In this document: positions 12,850-19,562 of the stretch, piece after piece | Layout: the number at the start of each line of letters is the position of its first letter | Position numbering within the stretch: the first letter of the stretch is position 1 | IMG/VR virus record: IMGVR_UViG_3300034104_006708 | Coordinates: 1 to 20,803 of that record | Reading direction: 5' to 3' (one strand) | Length of the DNA stretch: 20,803 nucleotides | Source of the DNA: a virus | Position numbers and translations under genes: made by a program | Notes under the pieces: generated by a model | Told to the model about the DNA's origin: nothing | The model's input: only the letters and a program-made list of their open reading frames with translations | Databases searched by the model: none

Positions 12850-12954
12850 TTAAACAAACGTTTTACCGGGAGTAAATTTGTCACTCCCATTTTCTGCGGC
12901 ACCGCCTTTACCGCCTTTACCGCCTTTTGACCGGCCGGTTAAGAAAATTGTCAT
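12850..12954 (-). CDS. Possible 34-aa ORF, inverted partial copy of the 14196 gene start
   Basis: Reads MTIFLTGRSKGGKGGKGG then AAENGSDKFTPGKTFV. Its first 18 codons and the following bases align with the start of the rightward gene at 14196 (MTVFSYGWNKGGKGGKGG). Both have the same 27-base spacing between the ATG and the 9-bp repeat. It may be a truncated duplicate or a relic. The frame is open further upstream to 13119, but that part is made of 9-bp repeats encoding PKTPKTP and PKPPKPP runs. Expression is uncertain. Confidence 0.3.
   Translation of the reverse strand: MTIFLTGRSKGGKGGKGGAAENGSDKFTPGKTFV
12901..12927 (+). repeat. 9-bp tandem repeat array A1 (ACCGCCTTT x3)
   Basis: Three perfect head-to-tail copies of ACCGCCTTT. 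The reverse-complement unit forms a matching array at 14223-14249, so the two arrays face each other across about 1.3 kb. The array encodes (KGG)3 in the leftward frame. Confidence 0.92.
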
Positions 12955-12970
12955 CACGCATTTTTGCACG

Positions 12971-13056
12971 CCGGGTTTCGGGGGTTTTGGGGGTTTTGGA
13001 GTTTCGGCTATGCGGCCCGGTGAATTGTCCGGGGTTTTGGGGGTTTTGGGGGTTTC
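12971..13056 (+). repeat. 9-bp G-rich repeat arrays (GGGGGTTTT type)
   Basis: Two clusters of 9-bp units. 12980-12997 holds two perfect GGGGGTTTT copies, with degenerate copies on each side (CCGGGTTTC before, GGAGTTTCG after). 13030-13056 holds three units (CGGGGTTTT, GGGGGTTTT, GGGGGTTTC). A shorter two-unit version lies in the primase gene at 2961-2978. The G-runs could form G-quadruplex-like structure on the plus strand. Confidence 0.88.
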
Positions 13057-13109
13057 GTCGCCCGGGCACTTCCTTTTTACAAAATCGGGGTAAAACGGAA
13101 GGCAAGCAA

Positions 13110-13214
13110 ATGCCTGCACGCCACATAGTTAATCCTAAACACAAGTGCGGCAACGATTTACCGGAGGCATGGCAGCATCGGCCCAAAAGCCGCCGCAAAC
13201 ACAAGGAGCTCTGA
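13110..13214 (+). CDS. Possible small basic ORF (34 aa)
   Basis: Reads MPARHIVNPKHKCGNDLPEA then WQHRPKSRRKHKEL, strongly basic. The ATG is preceded by GGAAGG at about 8 bases, and the stop overlaps the next ATG (TGATG) with a good AAGGAG upstream. These coupling signals are the only support. It lies in an otherwise repeat-filled region, so it may be chance. Confidence 0.3.
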   Translation: MPARHIVNPKHKCGNDLPEAWQHRPKSRRKHKEL

Positions 13215-13285
13215 TGTTTACGCAAAACGCTGGCCGGGAACGTGGGTTGGCAGGAGGCAGCGTGGAAACCGCGGTGCGCGTGTAA
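13214..13285 (+). CDS. Possible leader-peptide-sized ORF (23 aa)
   Basis: Short frame MFTQNAGRERGLAGGSVETA followed by VRV. It has a good Shine-Dalgarno sequence (AAGGAG, 6-7 bases before the ATG) and a TGATG overlap with the previous small frame. Its stop lies inside the first TGTAATGC repeat. A leader peptide is conceivable; a chance frame is equally possible. Confidence 0.22.
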   Translation: MFTQNAGRERGLAGGSVETAVRV

Positions 13286-13552
13286 TGCATCTCCGGGGGG
13301 CCTGTAATGCTTAGAAGCATTACACGCAAGTCGTTGATAGAGAGCATTGTAATGCTTGTAATGCTTGTAATGCTTCTTTTAATGAAAAGTATCTATGACA
13401 TTGGTAAACCCCTGTAGCGCAGTAGGGTATCCGTGCAGTTTTCCGGAAAGTCTTTGAAAATCGAAAAAGAAGCATTACAAGCATTACAATGTTGAATGCC
13501 AACGTGTTACGTTGTTTTTGAGAAGCATTACAGAAGCATTACAAGCATTACA
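13281..13552. repeat. Iteron-like array of TGTAATGCT / AGCATTACA, possible origin or regulatory centre
   Basis: Ten exact 9-bp units plus one near copy. Order: TGTAATGCA (13281), TGTAATGCT (13303), AGCATTACA (13316), TGTAATGCT x3 in tandem (13348-13374), AGCATTACA x2 in tandem (13471-13488), AGCATTACA x3 (13524, 13535, 13544). The units at 13303-13324 form a near-perfect palindrome with 10-bp arms and a 2-base centre. The direct copies on the left and inverted copies on the right flank an AT-leaning core of about 96 bp (13375-13470), which also holds a small hairpin (CCCT-10-AGGG). This pattern fits a replication origin or a multi-site operator. The stretch 12725-13591 otherwise holds only doubtful small frames. 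Confidence 0.85.
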
Positions 13553-13591
13553 AAGTTGCCTTTTGGTAAACGCGGGGCACCCTTGTGTCAT

Positions 13592-13867
13592 ATGAGACAA
13601 CCTGCATTCATCGAGTCTATGACCTGTTTTAAGTTTGAAAACGGGGCGCAAGTCAGATTCTGGGCTGAGCTTCCTGCTATAAATGCTGGAAGACAGGAGT
13701 TTATCGATTCTTTGATTGATGGGTTCAAAAAGAGTTTACCGGCTGAACCGCAGTTCTCCTCGGATGAGCTGGCGTTAAGTTTAATGCAATTTCACGAATC
13801 CATTACTGCTGTGGAAGTAGTTAATAAACAAGGAAATGGAGTTGTTTTGTACGCGCAATGGCCGTAA
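13592..13867 (+). CDS. Hypothetical protein (91 aa)
   Basis: Starts MRQPAFIESMTCFKFENGAQ and continues VRFWAELPAINAGRQEFIDS. It then has a helical region (LIDGFKKSLPAEPQFSSDEL) and ends VVLYAQWP. It is a small soluble alpha/beta protein with no recognised family. A second start at 13619 (MTCFKFENG) is possible. The upstream sequence contains the repeat array and no clear Shine-Dalgarno sequence. Its stop overlaps the next gene by 10 bp, so it likely heads the rightward packaging operon. Confidence 0.58.
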   Translation: MRQPAFIESMTCFKFENGAQVRFWAELPAINAGRQEFIDSLIDGFKKSLPAEPQFSSDELALSLMQFHESITAVEVVNKQGNGVVLYAQWP

Positions 13868-14199
13868 AGAAAAAGAGGCTGACAAAGAAGGCTGAGCCAA
13901 GCGTTGAGCCTAAGAAACGCGGCCGGCGCAAGGGTGTCCCGAACAAGATCACAGGGGACATCAAGAAGGCGCTTGCCCGGGCGTTTAAACGTGTTGGTGG
14001 GGTCAAGTACCTCGAGGCGCTTGCGAACTCCGATCCACGCACGTTCTGCACGCTGCTCAGCAAGATCGTCCCGCAAGAGCGAGAGCCCTCGGCCGCGGAA
14101 GCCGGCGCCGGCGGGCCTACCATCATCAAACTGATCACTCGAGTGCCCGCGAGCCCGGAGCAACCCGGGGTGCTGCGACTTGTGAGCGAAGAGCTATGA
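13858..14199 (+). CDS. Small terminase-like DNA-binding protein (113 aa)
   Basis: Basic N-terminus (MAVKKKRLTKKAEPSVEPKK) followed by RGRRKGVPNKITGDIKKALA (21-40), AFKRVGGVKYLEALANSDPR (42-61) and TFCTLLSKIVPQE. The KGxPNKxT...GGxxYLxxLAxxDPxxFxxLLxKxxPxE pattern is found in proteins encoded just upstream of large terminases in phages and is a plausible small-terminase or DNA-recognition protein. The C-terminus (about 80-113) is Pro/Gly-rich and probably flexible. It lies about 0.6 kb upstream of the large terminase. Confidence 0.6.
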   Translation: MAVKKKRLTKKAEPSVEPKKRGRRKGVPNKITGDIKKALARAFKRVGGVKYLEALANSDPRTFCTLLSKIVPQEREPSAAEAGAGGPTIIKLITRVPASPEQPGVLRLVSEEL

Positions 14200-14531
14200 C
14201 AGTTTTTTCGTATGGCTGGAACAAAGGGGGTAAAGGCGGCAAAGGCGGTGAAAACATGAGTGACGAGAACAAGCGACTGCGCGAGCAGCTTGAAACCTAC
14301 AAGCAGGTCTGTGCCGAGGGGGCAAGCGTGATGGACGCACTGCGCCGGCGGATCCTTGAACGCACGCCCGATGACCGCAACCAATACCCCGCGGACCGGG
14401 CAGTACTGCTGGACGCGGACCGATGGCTCAGCGCGGCATACCGGGCGTACATGCGTGACAAAGAAGCGCTCGAGCGTGACAGAAGTGCCGGCATCCCTGA
14501 CAAAGTGAGCGAAATCTCTGACATAAATTGA
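14196..14531 (+). CDS. Hypothetical helical protein with (KGG)3 N-terminus (111 aa)
   Basis: Starts at an ATGA overlap with the previous stop. The N-terminus is MTVFSYGWNKGGKGGKGGEN, encoded partly by three 9-bp repeats (14223-14249), followed by a helical domain (MSDENKRLREQLETYKQVCA, ALRRRILERTPDDRNQYPAD, RWLSAAYRAYMRDKEALERD). An internal ATG at 14256 would give a normal protein without the repeat-coded leader. The first 18 codons have an inverted homologous copy at 12954-12901. The function is unknown; a packaging accessory role is only inferred from position. Confidence 0.6.
   Translation: MTVFSYGWNKGGKGGKGGENMSDENKRLREQLETYKQVCAEGASVMDALRRRILERTPDDRNQYPADRAVLLDADRWLSAAYRAYMRDKEALERDRSAGIPDKVSEISDIN
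14223..14249 (+). repeat. 9-bp tandem repeat array A2 (AAAGGCGGT type x3)
   Basis: Units AAAGGGGGT, AAAGGCGGC, AAAGGCGGT in tandem, the reverse complement of the array at 12901-12927. It lies within the start of the 111-aa gene and encodes (KGG)3. Confidence 0.88.
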
Positions 14532-14548
14532 CATTCACTGACATAAAT

Positions 14549-14764
14549 ATGGGGATGTGGGATCATAAGCCTCTGGCTGAAGTATTTGCAACGTTACGCA
14601 AAAACATTGCGGTAGTGTTCAACGCGGAACTCGAACGCACCAACGGCGACCGGGGCAAAGCGTGGGCGAAGAGTGATGCATGGGCGCTCAACGCCTTTGC
14701 TGAGCTTGGCCTGCACAATCACCCGGAGATGCGGCGCGCCCGCGGGGAGGCGCCTCATGCCTGA
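14549..14764 (+). CDS. Hypothetical protein upstream of terminase (71 aa)
   Basis: Reads MGMWDHKPLAEVFATLRKNI, then AVVFNAELERTNGDRGKAWA, with a helical tail ending EMRRARGEAPHA. The ATG at 14549 is favoured; a TTG at 14528 or an ATG at 14555 are alternatives. Its last codons overlap the terminase start by 8 bp and supply the strong Shine-Dalgarno sequence GGGGAGG for it. No family is recognised. Confidence 0.55.
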   Translation: MGMWDHKPLAEVFATLRKNIAVVFNAELERTNGDRGKAWAKSDAWALNAFAELGLHNHPEMRRARGEAPHA

Positions 14765-16067
14765 GATTGAAGCGGATATTGGGTATCACCCGCGGTCATG
14801 GCAGGTCGAATGCCATACCGGGCTCAAGCGGTTCTCGGTTCTGGTTTGCCATCGGCGCGCCGGCAAGACGGTCATGGCCGGCGTGACGTTGCTGGATGCG
14901 GCTGGCATCACGACGAAATCGATGGCCCGGTACGTCTATCTGGCGCCGTTCCTGAAGCAGGCCAAAGCGGTCGCTTGGGGTCCGTACCTCAAGCCGCAAT
15001 TGCAGAAGATCCCGGGCGTGAAGATCAACGAGAGCGAGTTGTGGGGCGAGTTGCCGAACGGCGCCCGGATCTCGGTGTATGGCGCTGACAACCCGGACGC
15101 GCTTCGTGGGCTGTACATCGACGGCATTGTTATTGATGAGGTCGCGGATATGAAACCGGAGGTCTGGGGCCAAATCATCCGCCCGGCGCTCGCGGACCGG
15201 AATGGCTGGGCGTTGTTCATCGGCACGCCCAAAGGCCCGAACCTGTTCTCGGAGGTGTACCACAAGGCCCGGAAAGATCCGGATTGGTACACGCGACTCT
15301 ACACCTACCGGGACACTGGGTGCATCAGCCCGGAGGAGATCGAGCTCATGCGAAAGACCATGACCGAAAACCAGTTTCGGCAGGAGATGCTCTGCGACTT
15401 TGACGCATCGAGCGATAATCAGCTCATCACCATCGATGTCGCGCACGCTGCTGCCGGCAAACACATTGCCGAGGCCGAATTCGAGTACGCGCCCCGGATC
15501 CTCGGGGTCGATGTCGCCCGGTACGGCGGTGATCGAAGCGTGATCTTTGGCCGGCAAGGCTTGGTATCATTTGATCCCAAGATCTACACGATGATCGACA
15601 ACATGAGCTTGGCCGGAAAAGTGGCTGAGCACTGGGTCGAGTGGCAACCGGATGCAGTGTTCATCGATGCCGGCCGCGGCGAAGGCGTGATCGACCGGTT
15701 GAGGCAGCTAGGGTTCAATCCGATCCCGATCGATTTCGGTGGTCGCCCCAACAAACCCACGTTCGCGAACCGGCGCGCTGAAATGTGGTGGGAGATGGCC
15801 GATTGGCTACGGTCCGGGGCGAGCATCCCGGATATCACGGAGCTCAAGATCGATCTGTGCGGGCCAACGTACAGCTACGCGAACGCGGCCGGGAAGCTCG
15901 AGCTCGAGAGCAAGGACCAGATGCGGAAGCGCGGCATGAGCAGTCCGGACCTTGCCGATGCGCTGGCGCTGACTTTCGCGCATCCGGTTGCAGTGACGCG
16001 CGGACCGGGAGCACTGATCACGATGCACACTGATCGAGCAAGGACAGAATATGACCCATATGCCTGA
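14757..16067 (+). CDS. terL: Large terminase subunit (436 aa)
   Basis: ATP-driven DNA packaging motor and headful or end-cutting nuclease. ATPase motifs are Walker A-like HRRAGKTV (32-39), Walker B GIVIDEVAD (123-131) and coupling motif FIGTPKG (154-160). The RNase H-like nuclease has ILGVDVARYGGDRS (248-261), VFIDAGRGEGV (301-311) and SSPDLADALALTF (395-407), carrying the expected aspartates (about 252, 304, 401). The length is somewhat short for large terminases but both domains are present. The start at 14757 overlaps the previous gene by 8 bp and has GGGGAGG about 7 bases upstream. The nuclease motif order suits the phage terminase_6/GpA-like groups; I do not assign a subgroup. Confidence 0.95.
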   Translation: MPEIEADIGYHPRSWQVECHTGLKRFSVLVCHRRAGKTVMAGVTLLDAAGITTKSMARYVYLAPFLKQAKAVAWGPYLKPQLQKIPGVKINESELWGELPNGARISVYGADNPDALRGLYIDGIVIDEVADMKPEVWGQIIRPALADRNGWALFIGTPKGPNLFSEVYHKARKDPDWYTRLYTYRDTGCISPEEIELMRKTMTENQFRQEMLCDFDASSDNQLITIDVAHAAAGKHIAEAEFEYAPRILGVDVARYGGDRSVIFGRQGLVSFDPKIYTMIDNMSLAGKVAEHWVEWQPDAVFIDAGRGEGVIDRLRQLGFNPIPIDFGGRPNKPTFANRRAEMWWEMADWLRSGASIPDITELKIDLCGPTYSYANAAGKLELESKDQMRKRGMSSPDLADALALTFAHPVAVTRGPGALITMHTDRARTEYDPYA

Positions 16068-16554
16068 CGATACGACACTTATACAGACTCACAACGACGA
16101 AGAATACGTTATGTCGGTGCTCGAGACCATCGGCCGGCAAATCGAGGCCGGGAAGATCAACTACGATGAGGTCGAGCGGATGCTGCTGAGCAACCAATCT
16201 CCCGGGGTCCGGGCGGACATTGGGCTGACGCATCACTTCTGTAACGGGGTGTACATGAGAGAGATGTTTGCGCCCGCGGGATCACTCATGCTTGGGCACG
16301 CCCACTCTGAAAAAGCGCTCAACATCGTCCTGAAAGGGTGCGTTAGGATGTTTGCAGACAACGTTTTCAAGGAAGTCCGCGCCCCTCAAGTACTTGTGTC
16401 GGAACCGCACGTTCGGAAGCTTGGCTACGTTGTGGAAGACTTGACTTGGATAAATGTGATTGCCACAGAGACGACCAATGTCGAAGATATTGAAAAGCGA
16501 TTTATCATCAAATCGCCCACTTATGTTGATTGGGAAACCTCGAAAATAATTTAG
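16051..16554 (+). CDS. Cupin-fold phage protein (167 aa)
   Basis: Small beta-barrel protein of a type often found in phage structural regions. Residues 60-150 carry the cupin layout: THHFCNGVYMREMFAPAGSL (60-79), the metal-site-like GHAHSEKALNIVLKG (82-96, His83, His85, Glu87) and, after a strand, SEPHVRKLGYVVED (117-130, His120). The N-terminal 50 residues form a helical arm. The start overlaps the terminase stop by 17 bp and has a Shine-Dalgarno sequence (AAGGA). The role is unknown; a head or connector structural function is inferred from position only. Confidence 0.65.
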   Translation: MTHMPDDTTLIQTHNDEEYVMSVLETIGRQIEAGKINYDEVERMLLSNQSPGVRADIGLTHHFCNGVYMREMFAPAGSLMLGHAHSEKALNIVLKGCVRMFADNVFKEVRAPQVLVSEPHVRKLGYVVEDLTWINVIATETTNVEDIEKRFIIKSPTYVDWETSKII

Positions 16555-16556
16555 TT

Positions 16557-16901
16557 ATGTCATTCGTCGCGGCGGCAATCATTGTTGGAACAGCAGTCAG
16601 TGCTGGCGTTTCCATTTACAATCAAAAGAAGCAGCAAAAGATTGCTCAAGATCAAATGGACCAGCAGCGCGCGATGGCAAACGAGCAGGTGCGAATGGAA
16701 GAGGAGAAGGTGCAGGGCAGTGCTGTTCGATCTGCGAATCGACAAGAGAAACAGGCGCTGGGCGCCTATGGTAGGCGCGATCAAATTGGAGTGGGCGGGC
16801 AAGGCATGGATTTGCTGACCGGAGGCGGCACGCTTGGAGGCGGCATGACGCTTGATGAGGCCGAAGAACAAAGGAAGCGCAGCACTTTGCTTGGATCGTA
16901 A
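16557..16901 (+). CDS. Small membrane-anchored coiled-coil protein with LLG tail (114 aa)
   Basis: First of four consecutive small proteins with a shared plan. It starts with a hydrophobic helix (MSFVAAAIIVGTAVSAGVSI), then a long Gln/Glu/Arg-rich coiled coil (YNQKKQQKIAQDQMDQQRAM, then MEEEKVQGSAVRSANRQEKQ), then a glycine-rich region (GMDLLTGGGTLGGGMTLDEA) and ends KRSTLLGS. A hydrophobic N-terminus followed by coiled coil is typical of internal virion (ejection) proteins such as T7 gp14-like proteins. The codons of the LLGS end lie 5-14 bases upstream of the next ATG. Confidence 0.55.
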   Translation: MSFVAAAIIVGTAVSAGVSIYNQKKQQKIAQDQMDQQRAMANEQVRMEEEKVQGSAVRSANRQEKQALGAYGRRDQIGVGGQGMDLLTGGGTLGGGMTLDEAEEQRKRSTLLGS

Positions 16902-16903
16902 TT

Positions 16904-17326
16904 ATGGGATTTTTTAAGAGCATAGCCAAAGCTTTCAAAAAGGCCACTAGCTGGGTTGGTGATCGGTTTGAGAACACGCTCAAGCTAGTTACCGGGCAGA
17001 TCGGGCCGGCCGCGGCAATTGGCAATGTGGCGTCTGCGCTTGGATTGGTAAGCCCGGTTGCGGCGGTGCAGGGAATGGCAAAGCAAGGTGAGGCTGAGCG
17101 CGGCGAGTTAGAGGGCGTGCGAAACGAAAGTTTGCTCACTTCAAAGAACTACGATCAAAGCCGCGTGATGGACGAAAACACGGTGCGTCGAGGATTGCGG
17201 ACAAGCCCGGGGCAGTACCCGGGATCCGGAACAAAGAACGTGATGCTTTCAGGTTCAGAGCAAGAGCAGGATATGCTTGGAGAAATGGAAAGACGCCGCG
17301 GGCAAGGAACGCTGCTAGGAGGCTAA
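16904..17326 (+). CDS. Small amphipathic-start protein with LLG tail (140 aa)
   Basis: Second of the set. The N-terminus is amphipathic (MGFFKSIAKAFKKATSWVGD), followed by an Ala/Gly/Val-rich stretch (GPAAAIGNVASALGLVSPVA) that could insert in a membrane. The C-terminal region reads RGLRTSPGQYPGSGTKN, VMLSGSEQEQDMLGEM, and ends GQGTLLGG. The LLGG codons contain AGGAGG, which is the Shine-Dalgarno sequence for the next gene. It probably belongs to the virion interior or an ejection complex, inferred from layout and position between terminase and portal. Confidence 0.55.
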   Translation: MGFFKSIAKAFKKATSWVGDRFENTLKLVTGQIGPAAAIGNVASALGLVSPVAAVQGMAKQGEAERGELEGVRNESLLTSKNYDQSRVMDENTVRRGLRTSPGQYPGSGTKNVMLSGSEQEQDMLGEMERRRGQGTLLGG

Positions 17327-17327
17327 A

Positions 17328-17615
17328 ATGGGCGTCTTTGAAGCAATCACCGCCATCATGTCTTACCCGACAACAGGGAGTCAGGGAATGGACCCTAGAT
17401 TGCTACAGGCAGCACAAATGCTTTATCCGCAAAAAGCAATGGAAGAGCAAATGTCTGCTTACGACACTGCGATGCCTCAAGGCAGAAAAACTCGAAGGCC
17501 ACAGTATTCTGGCGGACTAGCAACGCAAGAAAGGTACTCCAAGCTCGATGAAAGACAGATGCTGCTTGGGTCTATGGCGGACGGAAGTAATTCGGAAATG
17601 TTACTGGGGAACTAA
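17328..17615 (+). CDS. Small LLG-tail protein, paralogue 1 (95 aa)
   Basis: Third of the set and clearly related to the next gene. It starts MGVFEAITAIMSYPTTGSQG; a helical middle (LLQAAQMLYPQKAMEEQMSA) leads to TRRPQYSGGLATQERYSKLD, then ERQMLLGSMADG and the ending SEMLLGN. The paired segments RPQYSGG, KLDERQMLLGSM and MLLGN match the following protein closely. The start has AGGAGG about 5 bases upstream, inside the previous LLGG codons. Confidence 0.58.
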   Translation: MGVFEAITAIMSYPTTGSQGMDPRLLQAAQMLYPQKAMEEQMSAYDTAMPQGRKTRRPQYSGGLATQERYSKLDERQMLLGSMADGSNSEMLLGN

Positions 17616-17906
17616 ATGGACTTTTTCAGCGTACTTTCAAAAGCATTTACGCAGATCCATCCGGTGATCTTCGAGGCCGCATTTGCCCCTGAGAAAATTC
17701 AAGAGCGAATCGATCAGACTGCCGCGGCAAAGCAGGCTGAGACAGGCGCCGGTGGATCATCTGCCCCGCGAGGCATGAGAAATCAAAAGCCACAATACAC
17801 CGCAGGACAGGGGTCTTCCGTGACAAATTACAAGCTGGACGAAAAGCAAATGATGCTTGGATCCATGATTAACGGTGGCAATTTAAGCATGTTGCTAGGG
17901 AACTAA
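17616..17906 (+). CDS. Small LLG-tail protein, paralogue 2 (96 aa)
   Basis: Fourth of the set. It starts MDFFSVLSKAFTQIHPVIFE, a likely amphipathic helix like the second member; the middle is Ala/Glu-rich, then RNQKPQYTAGQGSSVTNYKL, DEKQMMLGSMINGGN and LSMLLGN. The last 40 residues align with paralogue 1 without gaps beyond a few residues, so the pair probably arose by tandem duplication. It starts immediately after the previous stop, with GGGGA as Shine-Dalgarno sequence. No function is known. Confidence 0.58.
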   Translation: MDFFSVLSKAFTQIHPVIFEAAFAPEKIQERIDQTAAAKQAETGAGGSSAPRGMRNQKPQYTAGQGSSVTNYKLDEKQMMLGSMINGGNLSMLLGN

Positions 17907-17909
17907 AAA

Positions 17910-19559
17910 ATGGAAACGAAACGACAGAGACTCGAGCGGATGCGGAATGCTCTCAGGCGCGAGCGCGAATCGTTCATGCCGCATTGGCGTGATCTGTCGG
18001 ACTATGTGCTTCCACGCCGCTCGCGATTCACGCTTTCAGAGCGAAACCGCGGTGATCGCAAAAACCAAAAAATCATCGATTCAACTGCAACGCTTTCGGC
18101 TCGCAATTTGCAAGCCGGGATGATGTCCGGGCTCACCTCGCCGGCGCGTCCTTGGTTCCTGCTTTCGACTCCTGACCCGGAGCTTGCAGAATTCGGCCCG
18201 GTGAAAATGTGGCTGGACGATGTAAGCCGGCGAATGCGGACGATCTTTTTGAAGTCGAATTTGTACAACGCGCTGCCGCTGCTTTACGGCGACGAAGGCG
18301 TGTTTGGCACTGCCGCGATGGCGGTGCTCGAGGACGACATTGACGTTATCCGATGCCATACGTTTCCGATTGGGCAGTATTGCTTGTCGCAGAACTCCCG
18401 GCTTTCGATTGATACGTTCCTGCGCGAGTACAGCATGACTGTGCGCCAGTTGGTGCAGCAGTTCGGCAAAGACAACGTGAGCAAGCGCACGCGCGACCTT
18501 TGGCAGAACGGAAACTACGAGGAGTGGATTGACGTTGCCCATATGGTGATGCCTAACGAGGACTACAACGAGGGCAAGTTGTTGGCTAAGTTCAAAAAGT
18601 ACGCTTCGATCTACTGGGAGGTTGGCGCGGATGAGGACGAGCAGCTTTTGGCTCAGAGTGGATTCGATGAATTTCCGATAATGGCCCCGCGCTGGTCGAT
18701 CACCGGCGAGGATGTTTACGGGATGTCCCCGGGAATGGACGCGCTTGGCGACATTAAGCAACTCCAAGCGATGCAACGAAGGATGATTCAAAGCATCGAC
18801 AAAATGGTAAATCCGCCGATGACTGCACCTATGTCGTTGCGGAACCAGAAAGCATCGTTACTTCCCGGGGACATCACCTACGTTGACGGGAATCAGGGGC
18901 AGGCCGGGTTTAAGCCGGCGCACGAAGTGAAGATGCCGCTTGGCGAATTGCAAGTGCTGATCCAGCAGACATCTCAGAGAGTTCAAAAGTGTTTTTACGA
19001 AGACCTTTTCTTGATGCTCGCCAATTCGGATCGCAGGCAGATCACCGCGCGCGAGATCGAGGAGCGGCATGAGGAAAAGCTGCTCATGCTTGGCCCGGTG
19101 CTCGAGCGCCAAAACGAAGATCTGTTGGATCCGCTGATTGACCGGACGTTTGCGATCATGTTGCGCCGCGGATTACTGCCCCCGGCGCCCCCGGAAATTG
19201 CTGGTCAAGACCTCAAAGTCGAGTACATCAGCATCATGGCGCAGGCGCAGAAGCTTGTTGCCACTGCCGGCATTGAGCGGTTTGTGGGATTTGCCGGAAA
19301 CCTCGCGCAAGCGTATCCGGAAATCCTTGATAAGATCGATATGGATCAAGTCGTGGATGAGTACGGTGATATGCTTGGGGTGCCGCAAAAGATTGTGCGC
19401 CCGGACGAAGTAGTTGCCGCAATCCGCCAGCAACGAGCAGAGGCAGCACAGCGCCAGCAGATGGCAGACAATTTAGCGCAGGCCGCGCAAGGGGCAAAAC
19501 TCTTGTCCGAGGCCGACACAACTCGAGAATCAATGCTCAGCAGAGCACTAGGACAATAG
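17910..19559 (+). CDS. Portal protein, T7 gp8-type head-to-tail connector (549 aa)
   Basis: Dodecameric portal expected at the head vertex through which DNA is packaged and ejected. It shows the family hallmarks: METKRQRLERMRNALRRERE, the HWRDLSDYVLPRRSRF segment (25-40), KIIDSTATLSARNLQAGMMS (54-73), GLTSPARPWFLLS (74-86), then FDEFPIMAPRWSITGEDVYG and SPGMDALGDIKQLQAMQRRM, ending in a Gln/Ala-rich C-terminal tail (AQRQQMADNLAQAAQGAKLL). Length is normal for this family (about 500-560). Podovirus-type morphology is inferred from this family. Its last codons (CTAGGACAA) contain the AGGA Shine-Dalgarno sequence of the next gene. Confidence 0.93.
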   Translation: METKRQRLERMRNALRRERESFMPHWRDLSDYVLPRRSRFTLSERNRGDRKNQKIIDSTATLSARNLQAGMMSGLTSPARPWFLLSTPDPELAEFGPVKMWLDDVSRRMRTIFLKSNLYNALPLLYGDEGVFGTAAMAVLEDDIDVIRCHTFPIGQYCLSQNSRLSIDTFLREYSMTVRQLVQQFGKDNVSKRTRDLWQNGNYEEWIDVAHMVMPNEDYNEGKLLAKFKKYASIYWEVGADEDEQLLAQSGFDEFPIMAPRWSITGEDVYGMSPGMDALGDIKQLQAMQRRMIQSIDKMVNPPMTAPMSLRNQKASLLPGDITYVDGNQGQAGFKPAHEVKMPLGELQVLIQQTSQRVQKCFYEDLFLMLANSDRRQITAREIEERHEEKLLMLGPVLERQNEDLLDPLIDRTFAIMLRRGLLPPAPPEIAGQDLKVEYISIMAQAQKLVATAGIERFVGFAGNLAQAYPEILDKIDMDQVVDEYGDMLGVPQKIVRPDEVVAAIRQQRAEAAQRQQMADNLAQAAQGAKLLSEADTTRESMLSRALGQ

Positions 19560-19562
19560 CAT

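Noticed and set aside
12971-13056. Telomere-like GGGGTTTT repeats
   Set aside because: Units are few, flanked by diverged 9-bp copies, and internal to the window. No terminal structure or telomerase/protelomerase gene is present. Kept only as a 9-bp repeat family.
12850-13119. Proline/lysine-rich protein with PKTPKTP, PKPPKPP and KGGKGG runs
   Set aside because: All frames through this stretch show triplet-residue repeats because the DNA repeats have a 9-bp period, so the long frame is best explained by the repeats rather than by coding. Only the short 12850-12954 part is listed, at low confidence.
13281-13552. CRISPR-like array
   Set aside because: The repeated unit is only 9 bp, occurs in both orientations, and there are no regular spacers or adjacent cas genes.
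14796-15557. 253-codon open frame antisense to the large terminase
   Set aside because: It mirrors a strongly coding, GC-rich gene with clear motifs, and its translation is Arg/Asp/Val-rich without domain character. Similar shadows occur at 18081-18791 and 13821-14534.
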